This document shows positions 12,660 to 24,269 of a stretch of 64,000 nt of DNA, one piece after another. Each line of letters opens with the position of its first letter. The stretch's first letter is position 1. The stretch lies in assembly GCF_021130785.1 (NCBI RefSeq), contig NC_060215.1, forward strand, positions 122,550,001-122,614,000, written 5' to 3'. The translations under genes and the position numbers were made by a program. The DNA is from Homalodisca vitripennis. Lineage: Eukaryota > Arthropoda > Insecta > Hemiptera > Cicadellidae. The notes under the pieces are model-generated. The model saw nothing but the letters and a program-made list of their open reading frames with translations, was not told where the DNA came from and ran no database searches.

Positions 12660-15100
12660 TGCAAGCTTTATTGGAATTCTTAGAAGGGCAATTATTACTG
12701 TAGAGTCATAATCACTATTGTTCTACCAATTACAACGTATAGTCTATGAATACCACTTATTCAAATACAGATTCTTATGGGTTTGCCAATGTCATTTCAT
12801 TCTTGATACATGGACTATTATATGACTCAAAATGATGCGTCAAACTCGGTTTAGATAGGTTTTATTAAAATATCGGCCTATCTTTATGTCCTCATGTTAT
12901 TACTTACAAGAAATGTCCGCTTAACTTCACCAAATTTTGTTTGAACTCCAGAGGTCAAAGCCATGAGCTGTTCTATTGTTTATGTATATCCACTGGCTGA
13001 CTCCTGATTTATAATGAAACGCATGCACGCATTTTTATCCTGCCTCCTGCTGATTGAATCTCGCTAAAATTTTTGCAGCCTAAATGCGAAAATCCAAGAA
13101 AATCGCAATAAATTCGATAACATCTTTTATCACATGTTAAATTTTTCTGATAATAAATTATCTTTGGATTTCCACATGAGATAAGTACTCGTAGATGCAC
13201 TTTTATGCTTGATTTCATAACCAATCGAGGAAATTCTGGAATAATTGCGATACTGTTAGCGAAAATTTGTATCATTAAAAAATCTCCGTAACTTTGGAAC
13301 TGTTTTATATGGAACTCTGCATGCATGTTTGTCATAGCTCCCAGGTGTTTGCTAAGAAACGAGTTTGAAAAGACCGCAGCATATCTTTGGAAATCCGTGA
13401 AAACCTGCAATACAGAACAGTTTATATCTGAATTATTATATTAAAGCATGAAAATCATCGTTAGGCTCCACGTGTATTTTATGGATAGGAGGTTTCGCTT
13501 TCTGCAAAACCGTTTGCGATAACTCATGAAAAAGCGAGATAATTCATATCAAATATGTTTTTATTTTAAAAGGAAATATTTCGTATAACAGAATATCCTA
13601 GCGTGATATAAAGAACGGCGATAAACCTTCTAAGGGCATGGCTGTAACAACTGATAAGCAGTGCTCAAGGTCTGCTGCAAGACTCTTATCAGCTACACCC
13701 TCCAATCATCACACTACCGACTCTGGCCGTATGAGTCTATTCGCTGTTTGTCCCACATTATCCTACTTATAACCATATAGTTCATCCTTTTTTGTAACTC
13801 AACTGACTTTAGTCATCATATTCTCAATGGTAACAGTATTAATGGTATATAACATACTTCAAGAGGCCTTATATTATTTAAATTGCTTTACATACTGTTA
13901 CTTTCTCAATTTTGATTTTGCCATTTATATTTTTACACTCTCGTTAACTCGCTCCTTTTATTATGTTTTGAAATTTAATGCATAGGAGAAATTTGTATAT
14001 ACAACTTTAATAATTCATAATGTTTAATTTTAAAGTACAAATGTTGACAGCGTCACATTCCAGACACTGGACCAAGACGAAGGTGAACTGGAGTTTACAA
14101 AAGCAACAAAACATTCACTTATTGGTTTCAGTTGTCTGAAAATCGTAGTTTTTTCTATCTTTGCTTTCCAAACGTAAATTTACTATAGAATTTAATAAAA
14201 TGTCCAGTTACTTTTTTATTAACTCACCAACAAGAATTATAATCGTTTATTTATTTTTAAATTATTTAGTACCACAGTAATATTATACTATCTGTCATAA
14301 AGTTTCCTTGAATAAATATTTTATTCTTAAAAGATTGGTAAAAATCTATTGTGATAAAATTGACGAAGAAATTATTCTTGCATTGCACTTTCACCTGTGC
14401 TTGACTAGTACTCGTGACTTGCAATAACGCCTGAGGTAATTTCTCCTGTCTGGACTCTAAACATCTTTCAGTAACTCGATAATAATTTGTTTTCTTTATA
14501 TAACAAAGTTTTTCTACTCATCAAGTTGTGCTCAGTTCTCACGGAAATATTTGTAGAGCTTAATAACGTAGTGCAATAGATTTTCGTTATGGGGAATATT
14601 TGTTTATTTCATGTTCGTAGGCCTTTAAGGTAAATATATTTAACTACGCAAGATGTTACAGGTATTTAAATTAGGAAATTGTGGTAATGTTTTAATCAAA
14701 CCCAAATATAAAAAAACACTAATCACTGCCTAAATCACTATTGATTAATTTTATAATGATTATAAAAATATATATTTTTCCCCTGTTTATAAATGGTATA
14801 TTAAAGGCTGCGCCAGAACTTTTCTTCAACAATCAAAACACATTATTCCACACGAAAGCCGAGATAAGGCACCTTAAAACTGAAAAAAAACGGGTATGCG
14901 CTTAATATGAGTACAAACGTCACTATATATAAAATATTTGTTGGGATACCCTTCTCAGTAATATATACCTGCCATAATATTCTTAAGTTTATGTTTAAAC
15001 CAACTATCTTTTAAAAAGAATACAAGATAATATGACATATAGATGTTGATAAGTTCAATTTATGCCAGGGTATAGAAGTATTATTGTTAGACCTTTTCAG
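12660..15100. other. Intergenic, one unassigned 133-codon ORF
   Basis: AT-rich DNA with a minus-strand ORF at 13410-13009. Its product has no motif I recognise, and its DNA has phrases typical of transposable-element untranslated regions (TCTCCGTAACT-like). A moderately GC-richer patch lies at 13620-13750. I see no splice-supported gene. Confidence 0.35.
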
Positions 15101-15110
15101 AGATTATAAC

Positions 15111-15180
15111 AAATATGTAATAGATCACACTGAAATCGCACACAGTTAACAAAAACACACACACACACACACACACACAT
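15111..15180 (+). repeat. (CA)n microsatellite with a conserved 5' flank
   Basis: A CA run at about 15155-15179 is preceded by ATAGATCACACTGAAATC and CACACAGTT. The same leader precedes the CA run at 38494, so the microsatellite seems to be the end of a dispersed element rather than an isolated expansion. Confidence 0.7.
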
Positions 15181-15669
15181 TACTGTTTTGTTCCCTCTGA
15201 TTCACATACAATTTTTGAGGTCTTAGAAAAAATATTTGTTCGATCTTTACAAAAGTAGTAAGACTAAACATCATATACTTCGATACTTCAATACTTTTTT
15301 AGTTGTTAGAAATTTTTTTACCTGTGTCATAAGTTTTTTTTACCACACGGTTTCAGGAAAATTAGTAGAAAACTTTTAGTCTTCAGTTTTACTTATGGAC
15401 CCGCATTTAACATTGATAATTTAGGTGCATTCATTTTTAGTTTAAAAAAATCTTTCCCGCACTAATAATTAGATCTACTTCTCATCAAATTTGCAATTTT
15501 TTTACCTGGTCTACATTGTTCATTGAATATTTGAACACATCTCATGATAGGCCGGATATGTATGAAACTAATACAGTGTTGCATATTTCATTACAGAGTT
15601 ACACCGTTCACAGTGAGAGGTGAAAAATGTCTCATTTTTTAAATATGATATTATATTTAGGATGATTTA

Positions 15670-17760
15670 CACACTAATTATTTTATTTATTTTTGTACAA
15701 TAGGAATATTATCCCAAAACAGCTATATTGACAATAGAAGTTAATAATAATAATTTACAATATAATATATAAGTACGTATACGAAGAAACTAAATTAAAA
15801 AATCATTGTTAGGCTGAGTAAAAATTAACTGTTTCTATTACAGCACGAGAAAAAATAAAATAAAAATATAATGAAATACATAATAATAGTTTAAAACTTT
15901 ACAAAATCGGTTACTACTTTGAATTAAAAAAACTAATATTTAGCTTATTTACAAATGAATTAAAATTATTATTAAATATATCCAATTCATTTTTATACAT
16001 GTTTAACAACCTAATACCTTTAAAATATGAAAAGTTGTAAAAATTGCACTGTATTACAACGTGGTGTAAAAAAACCAAGGAGGGTCTCAGATTATTTCTT
16101 GGGACATGCAGAAAAACCTTACCAACTAAAAAACAACTATCAAATAAGTTATGGAAAATTTTATAAATGTATAAAATAATAGATCGGTTTCGTCTTGTTA
16201 ACAAAGTTTCAAAAGAAAAAATACTTCTTAAGACAGTTGTTGCAAGGTTTTGCTCACAAGAAACATTACATCTTTTAAAATATAAATACCTTAGAAACTT
16301 GTTTTGAATTAGCTAAAGAGAAGCTATGCTGTGTAACGAATAAGGGGTCCAAATTATTGCATAATACACCAGCCTACTTCTTACGAATGCATTGTATAGT
16401 TTAATGATAGGATTAATTGAATAAAAAACATTGTGTTTCTAATTACAAAACCCATCATCCTATGGCATCCATTTATGATAAAATTAAGGTGATTGTCAAA
16501 CGTAAAAGCCGAGTCAAAAATTACGTCAAGATCTTTAACATGAGTCACTAATAGTAGCTTAGTGCCATTATTTGAGTATTCTGGTAGAGTTAAATATTTT
16601 TTCCTAGTATAAGTCATCGCAAAACACTTCTTTATATTTAAAAATAGGTTGTTGTCTAAGCACGAAAGGCTAAGTAAAGTTTGCGTTGATTGCAGTTCAG
16701 CAACGTCGTGATTGTCTCGAATCCCTGGGGAACACCTGAAGTGCTAATGTACTTTTTAGACATAAAGGTAGACACCATAACAAACTGACTGCAAAGAATT
16801 GTATAAGTCTCAATAAAACTAATAAATGACGGGAATAAATTAAAACAAAATAATTTGCCTAGAAAAATATCGTGATCTAATTTATCAAACGCCTTAGAAA
16901 AATATGTATACACGACATCAACCCTGCCACCAGTATCCAATTCAGATGCTACGTCAAAAGAAAATTCCATTAGATTAGAGACTGTTGATTTACAAGGAAG
17001 AAAGCCATGCTGCTGGGGAGAAATATAAGATTTTACGTTATAAAAAAAGTTATAGAGAAGTGATTCAAATATCTTAGAGAATGTATTTAACCATGAAATC
17101 GGACGGTAATTTTCAATGTCTTCAATGTTTCCTGATTTAAAAATGGGAACCACCTTAGCTTCCTCCCATTTCTCCGGGAAAAATACAGGTTTTTAATGAC
17201 AGATTGAAGAAATAGCACAAAGGATCACACAGTATCTCAGCACAACCCTTTACTATATATGTAGGAATACAGTCAGGTCCAGAAGATTTCTTTGATTTCA
17301 ATTTTTGATCGCTGCTAACACATCTAGAACTGTAAACAAACCCCCTTGGCTGTTCCCTATATAAGTTTTCAGTACTAATATTCTTAGGTTTACTTCCGGA
17401 GTTAACCGAGAAACTGAAGAAAAAAAGTTTGCAAACGAATCGGAAATGTGATCAACTGGAACCACTTTGTCTTTAAATTTCATTTCCAAAGAGTCCAAAT
17501 CTAAATTAGAAGAAGAGCGTCTGGACTTTATAAAACTCCAGAGAAACTACATTAATGCAATACTCAATGTTTCGTATATATTCTCGATAAGCCAAATGTA
17601 TTTTCAATTTAACACCTCTCCTGAGATCCTTAAACAAACTTTCATGGAATTTAGAGAATTTCCGTTTCTTAGCACATTTATTCTTTATCTTTATAGAATT
17701 AATAATATCCTTTGTAAACCTGTATTAATTTTATTAACAATATAAACCAATCTGTTGAGC
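15670..17760 (-). mobile_element. 5'-truncated, disabled Jockey-like non-LTR retrotransposon
   Basis: Read right to left, the frames give a pre-RT domain (about 17745-17298: FWSFIKSRR, then ISDSFANFF), then KSSGPDCIPTYIV (about 17290) and EKWEEAKVVPIFKSGN. The RT domain follows (17153-16720): NYRPISWLNTFSKIFE, QQHGFLPCKS, a catalytic-Asp block ending FSKAFDKLDHD, and SGVPQG. The sequence then jumps to a thumb-like part (LDNNLFLNIKKC, DLDVIFDSAFTF) and a C-terminal segment (16204-15914: RRNRSIILYIYKIFHNLF). Frameshifts lie near 17500, 17300 and 17190. The block that should hold the F/Y-A-D-D motif after SGVPQG is missing, so the enzyme is dead. The endonuclease half is absent. The 3' end near 15680 reads TTGTACAAAAATAAATAAAA, a typical simple tail for this group. 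Confidence 0.88.
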
Positions 17761-18700
17761 CTGTTTTTTTTATTTTTTATTATTATCTTCAGCGATGATT
17801 TGAATAATTAAAGGAATTGAAACTGTGAGATCTCTACCTCAGATCCAAAGTCTGAGCCGGAGACTATCACAACTAGATGTACTACTGGTGCTACGCTTAT
17901 ATCCGAAATAGGAATTTCTCTTTACAAGTTCTTATCAATTTAATGTTCATTTGGTTATTGAGTTGCACAGAAATTGGTTACACGTATTTATTTATTTTGA
18001 CAGTAAATTAATTAATACAATTTAATTTAATATCCCTCTAGTCAGTAATTCAACTTTAAATATACCCGCAGGTTTTACAGAATCCGCGTTAACTGAACGA
18101 TCCCAAAAAATAGCCACTAATTATTCTTCACCTGTCGAATTTTACGGTGTAAATGGGTTTGCAGACATGAACGAGACACTTTTAATTTTTACTTTTAAAA
18201 CTTAAGTTTGAAGTTAAATAAACTTTCTTAAAATTAAAAAGTTAAAATAGTCATTTTTGCTACGACAGTATTTTGACTTAAAAAAGACTCTGAAACCATG
18301 TTTCATCCAGTAAATCAATGTCGGACACAAGTTACTGTGTAAATTTAAAACGGTTCCGTAATTCCTAAAAATGCGAAAATTGGTGTCAATATTTTATAGC
18401 TTTTTTTACGGGATACATGTTAAGAGCACACTAAATTGGCCAAATTTAATTGTTTTGCGTTTTTTTGAGGTTTTACAGATTATTGCTCTATGGAACTTTC
18501 TCTTAACAATGATATAAAACACATATAATGAAAAAATAGAAGGTTACTTAAAAAATTTATTTAACGTCTGCTATTATTTCAGGCAACTTTTGAGAGAGCG
18601 TGTGGCTTGTGGCACTTATCCTGTTTATATAGCACAAGGATATATAGCTTATGTAGTACTTCCATGTGCCAGATGTAGTAATGTTGAAGATAAAATCTAT
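17761..18700. other. Intergenic, no supported gene
   Basis: AT-rich spacer between the retrotransposon and the Mutator-like relic. The part from about 18556 may be upstream remains of that transposase, because the plus strand shows short open blocks, but I recognise no motif there. Confidence 0.35.
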
Positions 18701-18710
18701 ACTCAGGAAC

Positions 18711-19086
18711 CTTGCTGACCCTCGGATGCTTTGGAAATGCCTCAAAGGCCAATCAAAGGCAAATACCCCAACGAGTCCCTCAATAATCTTATTTGAACTC
18801 GAATTCCCAAAATGTCTTTTGTCACTTTTTCAACATTAAAATTTGGCACATTTGAAGCAGTTTTGTCATTCAATGAACGCTATTTAACTAAGTGTAGAAG
18901 TCTTGAGAATTTATGACTGAAAGCAGGACAGAATGTGCTGTTGGCGATGGAACGTGCGTATTTTGATCGCGTTTGTAGAGCGGAAAAAGGACGACAGAAC
19001 TGAAAAAACCAGCAGAACAGGACAGAAGGCTTGAAGACCTATACCAGGAACCTGACAACCCACCAAATGGTGCTGGCTTACACTAA
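18711..19086 (+). pseudogene. Mutator-like (MULE) transposase C-terminal relic
   Basis: Starting at 18711 the sequence encodes LADPRMLWKCLKGQSK. After a frame change, from 18767, it gives PNESLNNLI, a stop, TRIPKMSFVTFSTLKFGTFE, then AVLSFNERYLTKCRSLENL, a stop, LKAGQNVLLAMERAYFDRV, and a third stop at 19001. A further frame change gives DNPPNGAGLH and a natural-looking TAA at 19084. The block NESLNNLIW, CPK/IPK, AVLSFN, then a basic helix and a C-terminal NPxxGAG is what I associate with arthropod and cnidarian Mutator-like transposase domain proteins. All three in-frame stops (18794, 18914, 19001) are TGA. The first stands where the family has Trp. It is clearly dead. Confidence 0.65.
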
Positions 19087-20560
19087 TGGTAATTATACTT
19101 CTTATTTTATTACGCCTATGCCTATTTATTTTAGTTTTTTGAATTTCCCGTAATTTGCATTTTTTTAAATTTGATGTCGGATATTTCAAAACCGTTAGAC
19201 TTAGAGCTCTGAAATTGTTATGGTACATTAACAGTGAATATATCTAGTTCCCTAGAGAGTCTCATAACGTTCCATTTAAAATTAACAAATTTAAAATAAA
19301 CAAAACCATGGTTATTTTTAGTTTTTTAAACATTTTTTTAATTATGAAAATATTTCTGTTTTTATAAAAATATACGATTATCTCTGCGTAACTAGACAAA
19401 AAACCCAGTGTTTAAAACATAAGGTCTATATGTAGTATGCTTCCAGAGAATTGTGACATAAAGTTAGCTTTACCGTCAAATGGGACTCGGGGTGACCTTA
19501 AACGTAAAATTCTCCAATTAATACAACAAGTGCATGATGCAATGGTCAACTAGCAAGCTTTACAAGATACACAAGTTTCTGTTAAATTCAAATAATTCAA
19601 ATAAAACACCACTTACAGGTACATGATATGAAGTTGCATAAAAGCCTAAGTATGATCATAGCTGGGGATACATTGACATAAACAATCAATAAGTCCAAAA
19701 ATGTAATACTGCATACAAAATATTTACTATGGTGTAACCAAGAAATTCGTGGGACATCAATGAATCCTTTGGAATTGGTTGTACACAAAACTAACATTTG
19801 AGCAGTACAGAACCTACCTAGGCCTATTTAAATTTCATAATTAATAAAAAACCTAATTCAAGCAGATTATCACTAAATTAAGCAGAAACACTGGTCTACC
19901 AACTTTATAAATTAAACATTAAAAAAAACACAGCTACACAAGTTGGCCTATCTGATTTCCGCTGGTAAACTGAATAAAGAGTTCAGATTTGATTACTATT
20001 ACCGATATTTTGATTAACTAATATACAAGCTTATTTTACTATTTTTAGCCGTATAAAATTAAATTTATACACTGATTAGTTAAACATAAAGTCTGTGGCT
20101 AAGGCAAAAAAATATAGTCGTTACCATTGTCGCCAATTTCACTCTAAAGTTAGCTTAGTTCCCACCATAAACTGCGTAATGTTAAACCTAACGTCATGTG
20201 TTTTAAATTCATCATTTATTGTGTCATTTTAGATAAGGCAATATTTGTTGTTGAAAACATTTACCGTAGGCGATGAATACATAACCTAACCAAAGTGTAT
20301 GACTGATATGGGATCGGTGGAGTGTGCGGGTGAGGTGGTGGACCTAGTTGGGTCGAGTTAAACATAAGCACTGTAATAATCAGTAAATTGTATTTGCTAA
20401 AAGAATTGGTTCTAGACTCTTCTGGGAAAATATGAGCATCTTGAGGTCCGAGCGTGGAATGCTAATGTGACCTGGATATAGAGCAGCCCTTAGAAATTGA
20501 TTATGAGTTCTAATACTAGTCATGTTAAGTATAGGCTGAGCGAGCAGAGCCACCGACGGC
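19087..20560. other. Intergenic, no supported gene
   Basis: AT-rich sequence with no domain-bearing ORF. A 66-codon minus-strand ORF at 19797-19597 contains a GTAAGT donor-like site near its end but has no other gene support. Confidence 0.35.
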
Positions 20561-20564
20561 TAGG

Positions 20565-20800
20565 CTTCAGTAAGTCCAGTTTTCATTAAGTCCAGGACCT
20601 TGTATTTTGCCATTTTAATACTGGCTGTTTCATAAAGTCCAGTTTTCACAAAGTCCAGTTCTCTCTAACATTAATTTAAAATATAACGCTGTTTCATAAA
20701 GTCCAGTTTTCAATAAGTCCAGGAGTTTAATGTTATTAAAATACAGCAGTGTCAGTAAGTCCAGTGTCACAAAGTCCAGAAGTACAGTCTGTGCCAGAGC
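20565..20800 (-). repeat. Paired-CTGGACTT dispersed repeat, copy 1
   Basis: On the plus strand the motif AAGTCCAG appears eight times as four close pairs: about 20572/20588, 20635/20651, 20699/20715 and 20754/20771. Pair members are 16-17 bp apart and pairs 55-65 bp apart. Read on the minus strand it is collinear with 37870-38100: the same order of GACTGTACT, the paired CTGGACTT motifs, CTGCTGTATTTTAATAA and GTTATATTTTAAA blocks. Nucleotide similarity is strong while reading frames differ, so the DNA rather than a protein appears to be the unit. I do not recognise the family. Confidence 0.75.
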
Positions 20801-21409
20801 AAGTCGCCGGTGACCGTCATGTTGCTATGTTGCAAAAGGCGTTCCAGCCTCAGCGCAAATTTGATAATTCATGTGGATTGTTATGTAAAGCAGCCTAAAA
20901 AGAATTAGTTTGAATTCAAGCTTTAAATATTTACCTTTATTTTATGTATATTTGCAATTGTGTATCTAACTTATAGTTTTTAAAATGTGATTTTTCATAC
21001 AAATCATAGAATAAATAGAAAACGATATTTTAATTATCAAACTTTATTCAACCTAACATTAATTAATAAATATAAGTATACATTTGGAATGTTTATTGTA
21101 TCTGTACTATGTATGTACAATTAAATCACCGTAAATAATAACATTAATAACAAAATGTTGTATTATTTTTACTATATGAAAAATCAAATTCTCAATAATG
21201 CTAGACACTCAACAAATGGTCTGAAAGTATTGAGTTTAGCAAACACACATAAAATATATATTTTTGACGTACCATATGTTCCAATGCTAAAATAAAATTA
21301 TATAACATTTTCCTGTATTAACTATGTTGTGTTTTATTAAGTAAAACAGGAGATTAAAATTAAACATTTTGCAAACAACAACTGTCGTTTCATTATGAAA
21401 TTTTATCCA

Positions 21410-21414
<5 letters not shown>

Positions 21415-21471
<57 letters not shown>

Positions 21472-21760
21472 TATGGGGGACAAAGGCAGCTATCCATAAA
21501 TAAATAAATTAAAAATTACAATTATTAAAAAGTACGTAAGAACAAAGTTCTTGAGTCATAAATTAAAAATAATATTAAAATCTCCCGTCACAAAGCTAAA
21601 TCCAAATTACTGAGCCAGTTTAGAGACCCATCCTCTAAACCACTCAGACCAGCCAGACCACCAGAAAACAATCGCAAAGGGCAGTCGTTTACAATGTGCT
21701 CAATTGTCTGAGAGTTTGCGCCACAATCACACGTCTGGTGATTTTTTTTCCAGGAGCTAT
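21415..21760 (-). mobile_element. 3' end of an RTE-like non-LTR retrotransposon with (TA)n tail
   Basis: The minus strand from about 21749 encodes a C-terminal end CDCGANSQTIEHIVNDCPL, RLFSGGLAGL, then LNWLSNLDLAL and a TGA at 21588-21590. The C-D-C-G-x(4)-T-x(2)-H-I-V-x(2)-C-P-L pattern is the zinc-knuckle-like C-terminus of many RTE and related retrotransposon polyproteins. About 120 bp of 3' UTR follow, ending GCTGCCTTTGTCCCCCATACG and running straight into (TA)n at 21417-21469, consistent with a microsatellite tail. The 5' part, including all of the RT and endonuclease, is missing. Confidence 0.75.
21417..21469. repeat. (TA)n microsatellite, probable retroelement tail
   Basis: About 26 uninterrupted TA units directly abutting the 3' end of the RTE-like fragment. 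Orientation fits a tail made or extended during insertion. Confidence 0.9.
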
Positions 21761-22129
21761 TTTATTAGTTCTCTTAACCAATTAAGATAACTGGTCTGTT
21801 ACGTATTATGCATAAACCAGTGTTGATTATTTACTATTAAACGCTATTACTACAACGTTATTTATCAAAGTAATAAAAATGATAAATCTTATATATTTTA
21901 TATAAATATTAGCTCTGATAATGGCAGTAAAGAAAGAACCTACTATATATGTATTATATATAATCAGCCAAACAATAAACAGCAGCTGGGATGTTAACCA
22001 GTCGGGCCCCTTTAGCTCAGTAAAACTACCTTGCCCCGATCATGAGGTTAAATGACAATTGACTTAGAAGCCTATCAGTCGTGGGGCTGGACAACTTTCA
22101 TTTAAAACTGTTTTTCCGCACGATATATC

Positions 22130-22330
22130 AGAAACTAACTAACATATAGACGTTTGTTTATGCATGAAGCTTCAGTACTATATGAGGAACACTGCGTTCG
22201 ATTGTGATAAACGTCACACCATGAGATTTGGGTGACATTTAGCATATATTACATTAGTTTTATGGGTAACCATTGTGATATTGATAACATAGCACAATAA
22301 ATATATTTATGAACAAACTCAATTTACCCA
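22130..22330 (+). repeat. Dispersed repeat D, copy 1
   Basis: The block with AACACTGCGTTCGAT, then GGGTAACCATTGTGATA, ACAATAAATATATTTATGAA and CAAACTCAAT matches 23040-23260 block by block (AACACTGTTCGATAA, GGCAACCATTGTGGCAA, GAATAAATAAATTTGAGAA, CAAACCTAGT). The two copies are about 900 bp apart in the same orientation and are well diverged. Confidence 0.55.
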
Positions 22331-22334
22331 TTAG

Positions 22335-22545
22335 AGATATTAACGTACTAATAATATTATATATGCGACAGTGCCTTTGTTTCTTTGTTTTGTTTTCACG
22401 CGTAAACTACTCAACCGATTGTACTGAAACTTTACATAGACATTCATACGGTTCCTGGAACGAATATGGGCCTATTCTTATTTCGAAAAACCTTCCGGGC
22501 TCCACCATAATGGACTTAAAAATAGCGAAAGTTCCAATTCTTGGT
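22335..22545 (+). mobile_element. Possible Helitron-like or other non-autonomous element body
   Basis: TTTGTTTTGTTTTCACGCGT followed by AAACTACTCAACCGATTGTA and CTGAAACTTTACATAGACAT is a phrase repeatedly seen in non-autonomous insect elements, including Helitron-type ones. The 80-codon ORF over it (22309-22551) is then incidental. No terminal hairpin or CTRR end is evident here, so the class is uncertain. Confidence 0.3.
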
Positions 22546-23039
22546 CTTTAAAGTTTCGTAATTTTTATTGAATGAGCCTGTCAAATGTAATAAATCTTAC
22601 TCTGTAAACATTATCGGAAATATGTTGAATTTGAACGAGAAATGAATGCTCCTATACCAACCAAACATGATATAAGATTTTGTACCTCTGATCGTCTAAA
22701 CATAAACACTGAAATTATATGAACCTGATCATATGAGTACTTACGTTTGAAACACATTATAGAGGACCATTATATTACATCATAAGTGTTTTGATAAAGT
22801 TGGCTTCGGACCTTGATTTTTTTACCCGCGGGTAACAACTTGTACGACGTATTAACACATGTAGACTAATTATTCCAACACATCCCACACCATTTTAAGG
22901 TGAGTGGTGACTAGATGTGTAGACTTTTAGTATTTAAACACTAATATGAAACGCAATAAAATGAAAAGAACGTGAATGTATCATGTGACAAGATCATGTG
23001 TATCATTTCGAAAAATATTTCATAATTAGACTTAATTGA

Positions 23040-23260
23040 AACTTCATTTCTACATAAACAAGAATGAGGTCAACCATTGAATTTAGCTGATAACACTGTT
23101 CGATAATGGTGATTGTCATTCCATGGGATATGGCCTAGCGTTAGCTATTATATTTTTATTGGTATTATAGGCAACCATTGTGGCAATGAAAATATGGCAG
23201 AATAAATAAATTTGAGAACAAACCTAGTCCAATAAAGACTTTTTTTTAATGGACAATTTT
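23040..23260 (+). repeat. Dispersed repeat D, copy 2
   Basis: Second copy of the block at 22130-22330, same orientation. The shared order of short conserved blocks makes chance unlikely, but no terminal repeats or target-site duplications are visible to assign a class. Confidence 0.55.
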
Positions 23261-23859
23261 TATTCATATGGTAAAATGAAAAAATTTCCAGAGTGGAAAG
23301 TCAATGTTAAAAGTAGGTGACAATATTTAATATCAGAGAACTCTCGAGTTGCAATTCCCCAATTTAGCTCACCGGAACTTTCATTACTGGAAAACTGCTA
23401 TAAAACATAATTTAATATGAGACTATAATGTGGTAAGTTATCTCGAGAAAGATTTCTTCTGTTAACTTCATTTTGATATAGACTAGTTTGGGTTGTTATC
23501 ACTCAGTACGCCAACACAATTTTTATTTTATCTACCGGGGGTATATAAAAATGTCTCTTCTGTGCGACTGTTTATCATTCTATCTGCCTGCAGGTATATC
23601 GAAAATAAAATGTGTAATAGATTTGAAATGTTGAATGCCCACTCAGTCTGTTATGCAACACGTGGTGTGGCGTGTTGCTACTTTGTGTATATTATATTGA
23701 ATTAGTAAAAAGCATTTATTTTTAACACGCAAGCTTCTAAAACAAAGCGATAAATGTGCATTTTGCTCCATTTTTATTGTGCAGCTGATGAAACATTGAG
23801 AATGCCTCTTCTTGTGTATTGTTGCTGGGTAAACGAGACAGACACTCTTTTGTAGTGTA

Positions 23860-24262
23860 TGTGTCTCTGTTGCCGAGATTGCGTTTTGAGCTTCTTCGTT
23901 ACCGACTGTCTAGGCTAATTGGTTGGCCTAGGCTATAATTATGTCAGGACCCTATTGAAGCTGGCAAATTCAAGGATATCGAAGTCATATTCCTAATGTA
24001 CTCTGCTGTATTGATCTTTGTCGAATCCTTTTATACGGACGTGGACTCCAGATTCCAGTAGTCAAGGCTGTGACAGAATGTCAGATTTCAAACGCTACTA
24101 CGCAAAGTGGAAGGTGAAGTAGAGCTAAACTATTAAAATTCCCTTTTGATTGAATCAGCCCTTCCAATAACAGTTGTGTTAAAGTGAACAAACTGTAGTA
24201 ATTAATGTATGATGGCAGTAATGATAAGAAATTATTTCTGTAAACATTGATACTGATGTGGC
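23860..24262 (+). repeat. Dispersed repeat B, copy 1
   Basis: Shares a long ordered run with 28395-28665: GAGATTGCGTTTTGAGC, TTCCAGTAGTCAAGG, CAGATTTCAAACGCT, AAAGTGGAAGGTG, AGAGCTAAACTA, TTGAATCAGCCC, CAGTTGTGTTAAAGTGA and CTGTAAACATTGAT. The second copy is shorter by internal deletions. No coding content is recognisable, so it is probably an old non-autonomous element or a segmental duplicate. Confidence 0.7.
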
Positions 24263-24269
24263 ATTTTCA

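Noticed and set aside
13009..13410. 133-codon minus-strand ORF as a protein-coding gene
   Set aside because: No signal peptide, domain or splice context. The DNA contains phrases typical of transposable-element untranslated regions, so the open frame is probably accidental.
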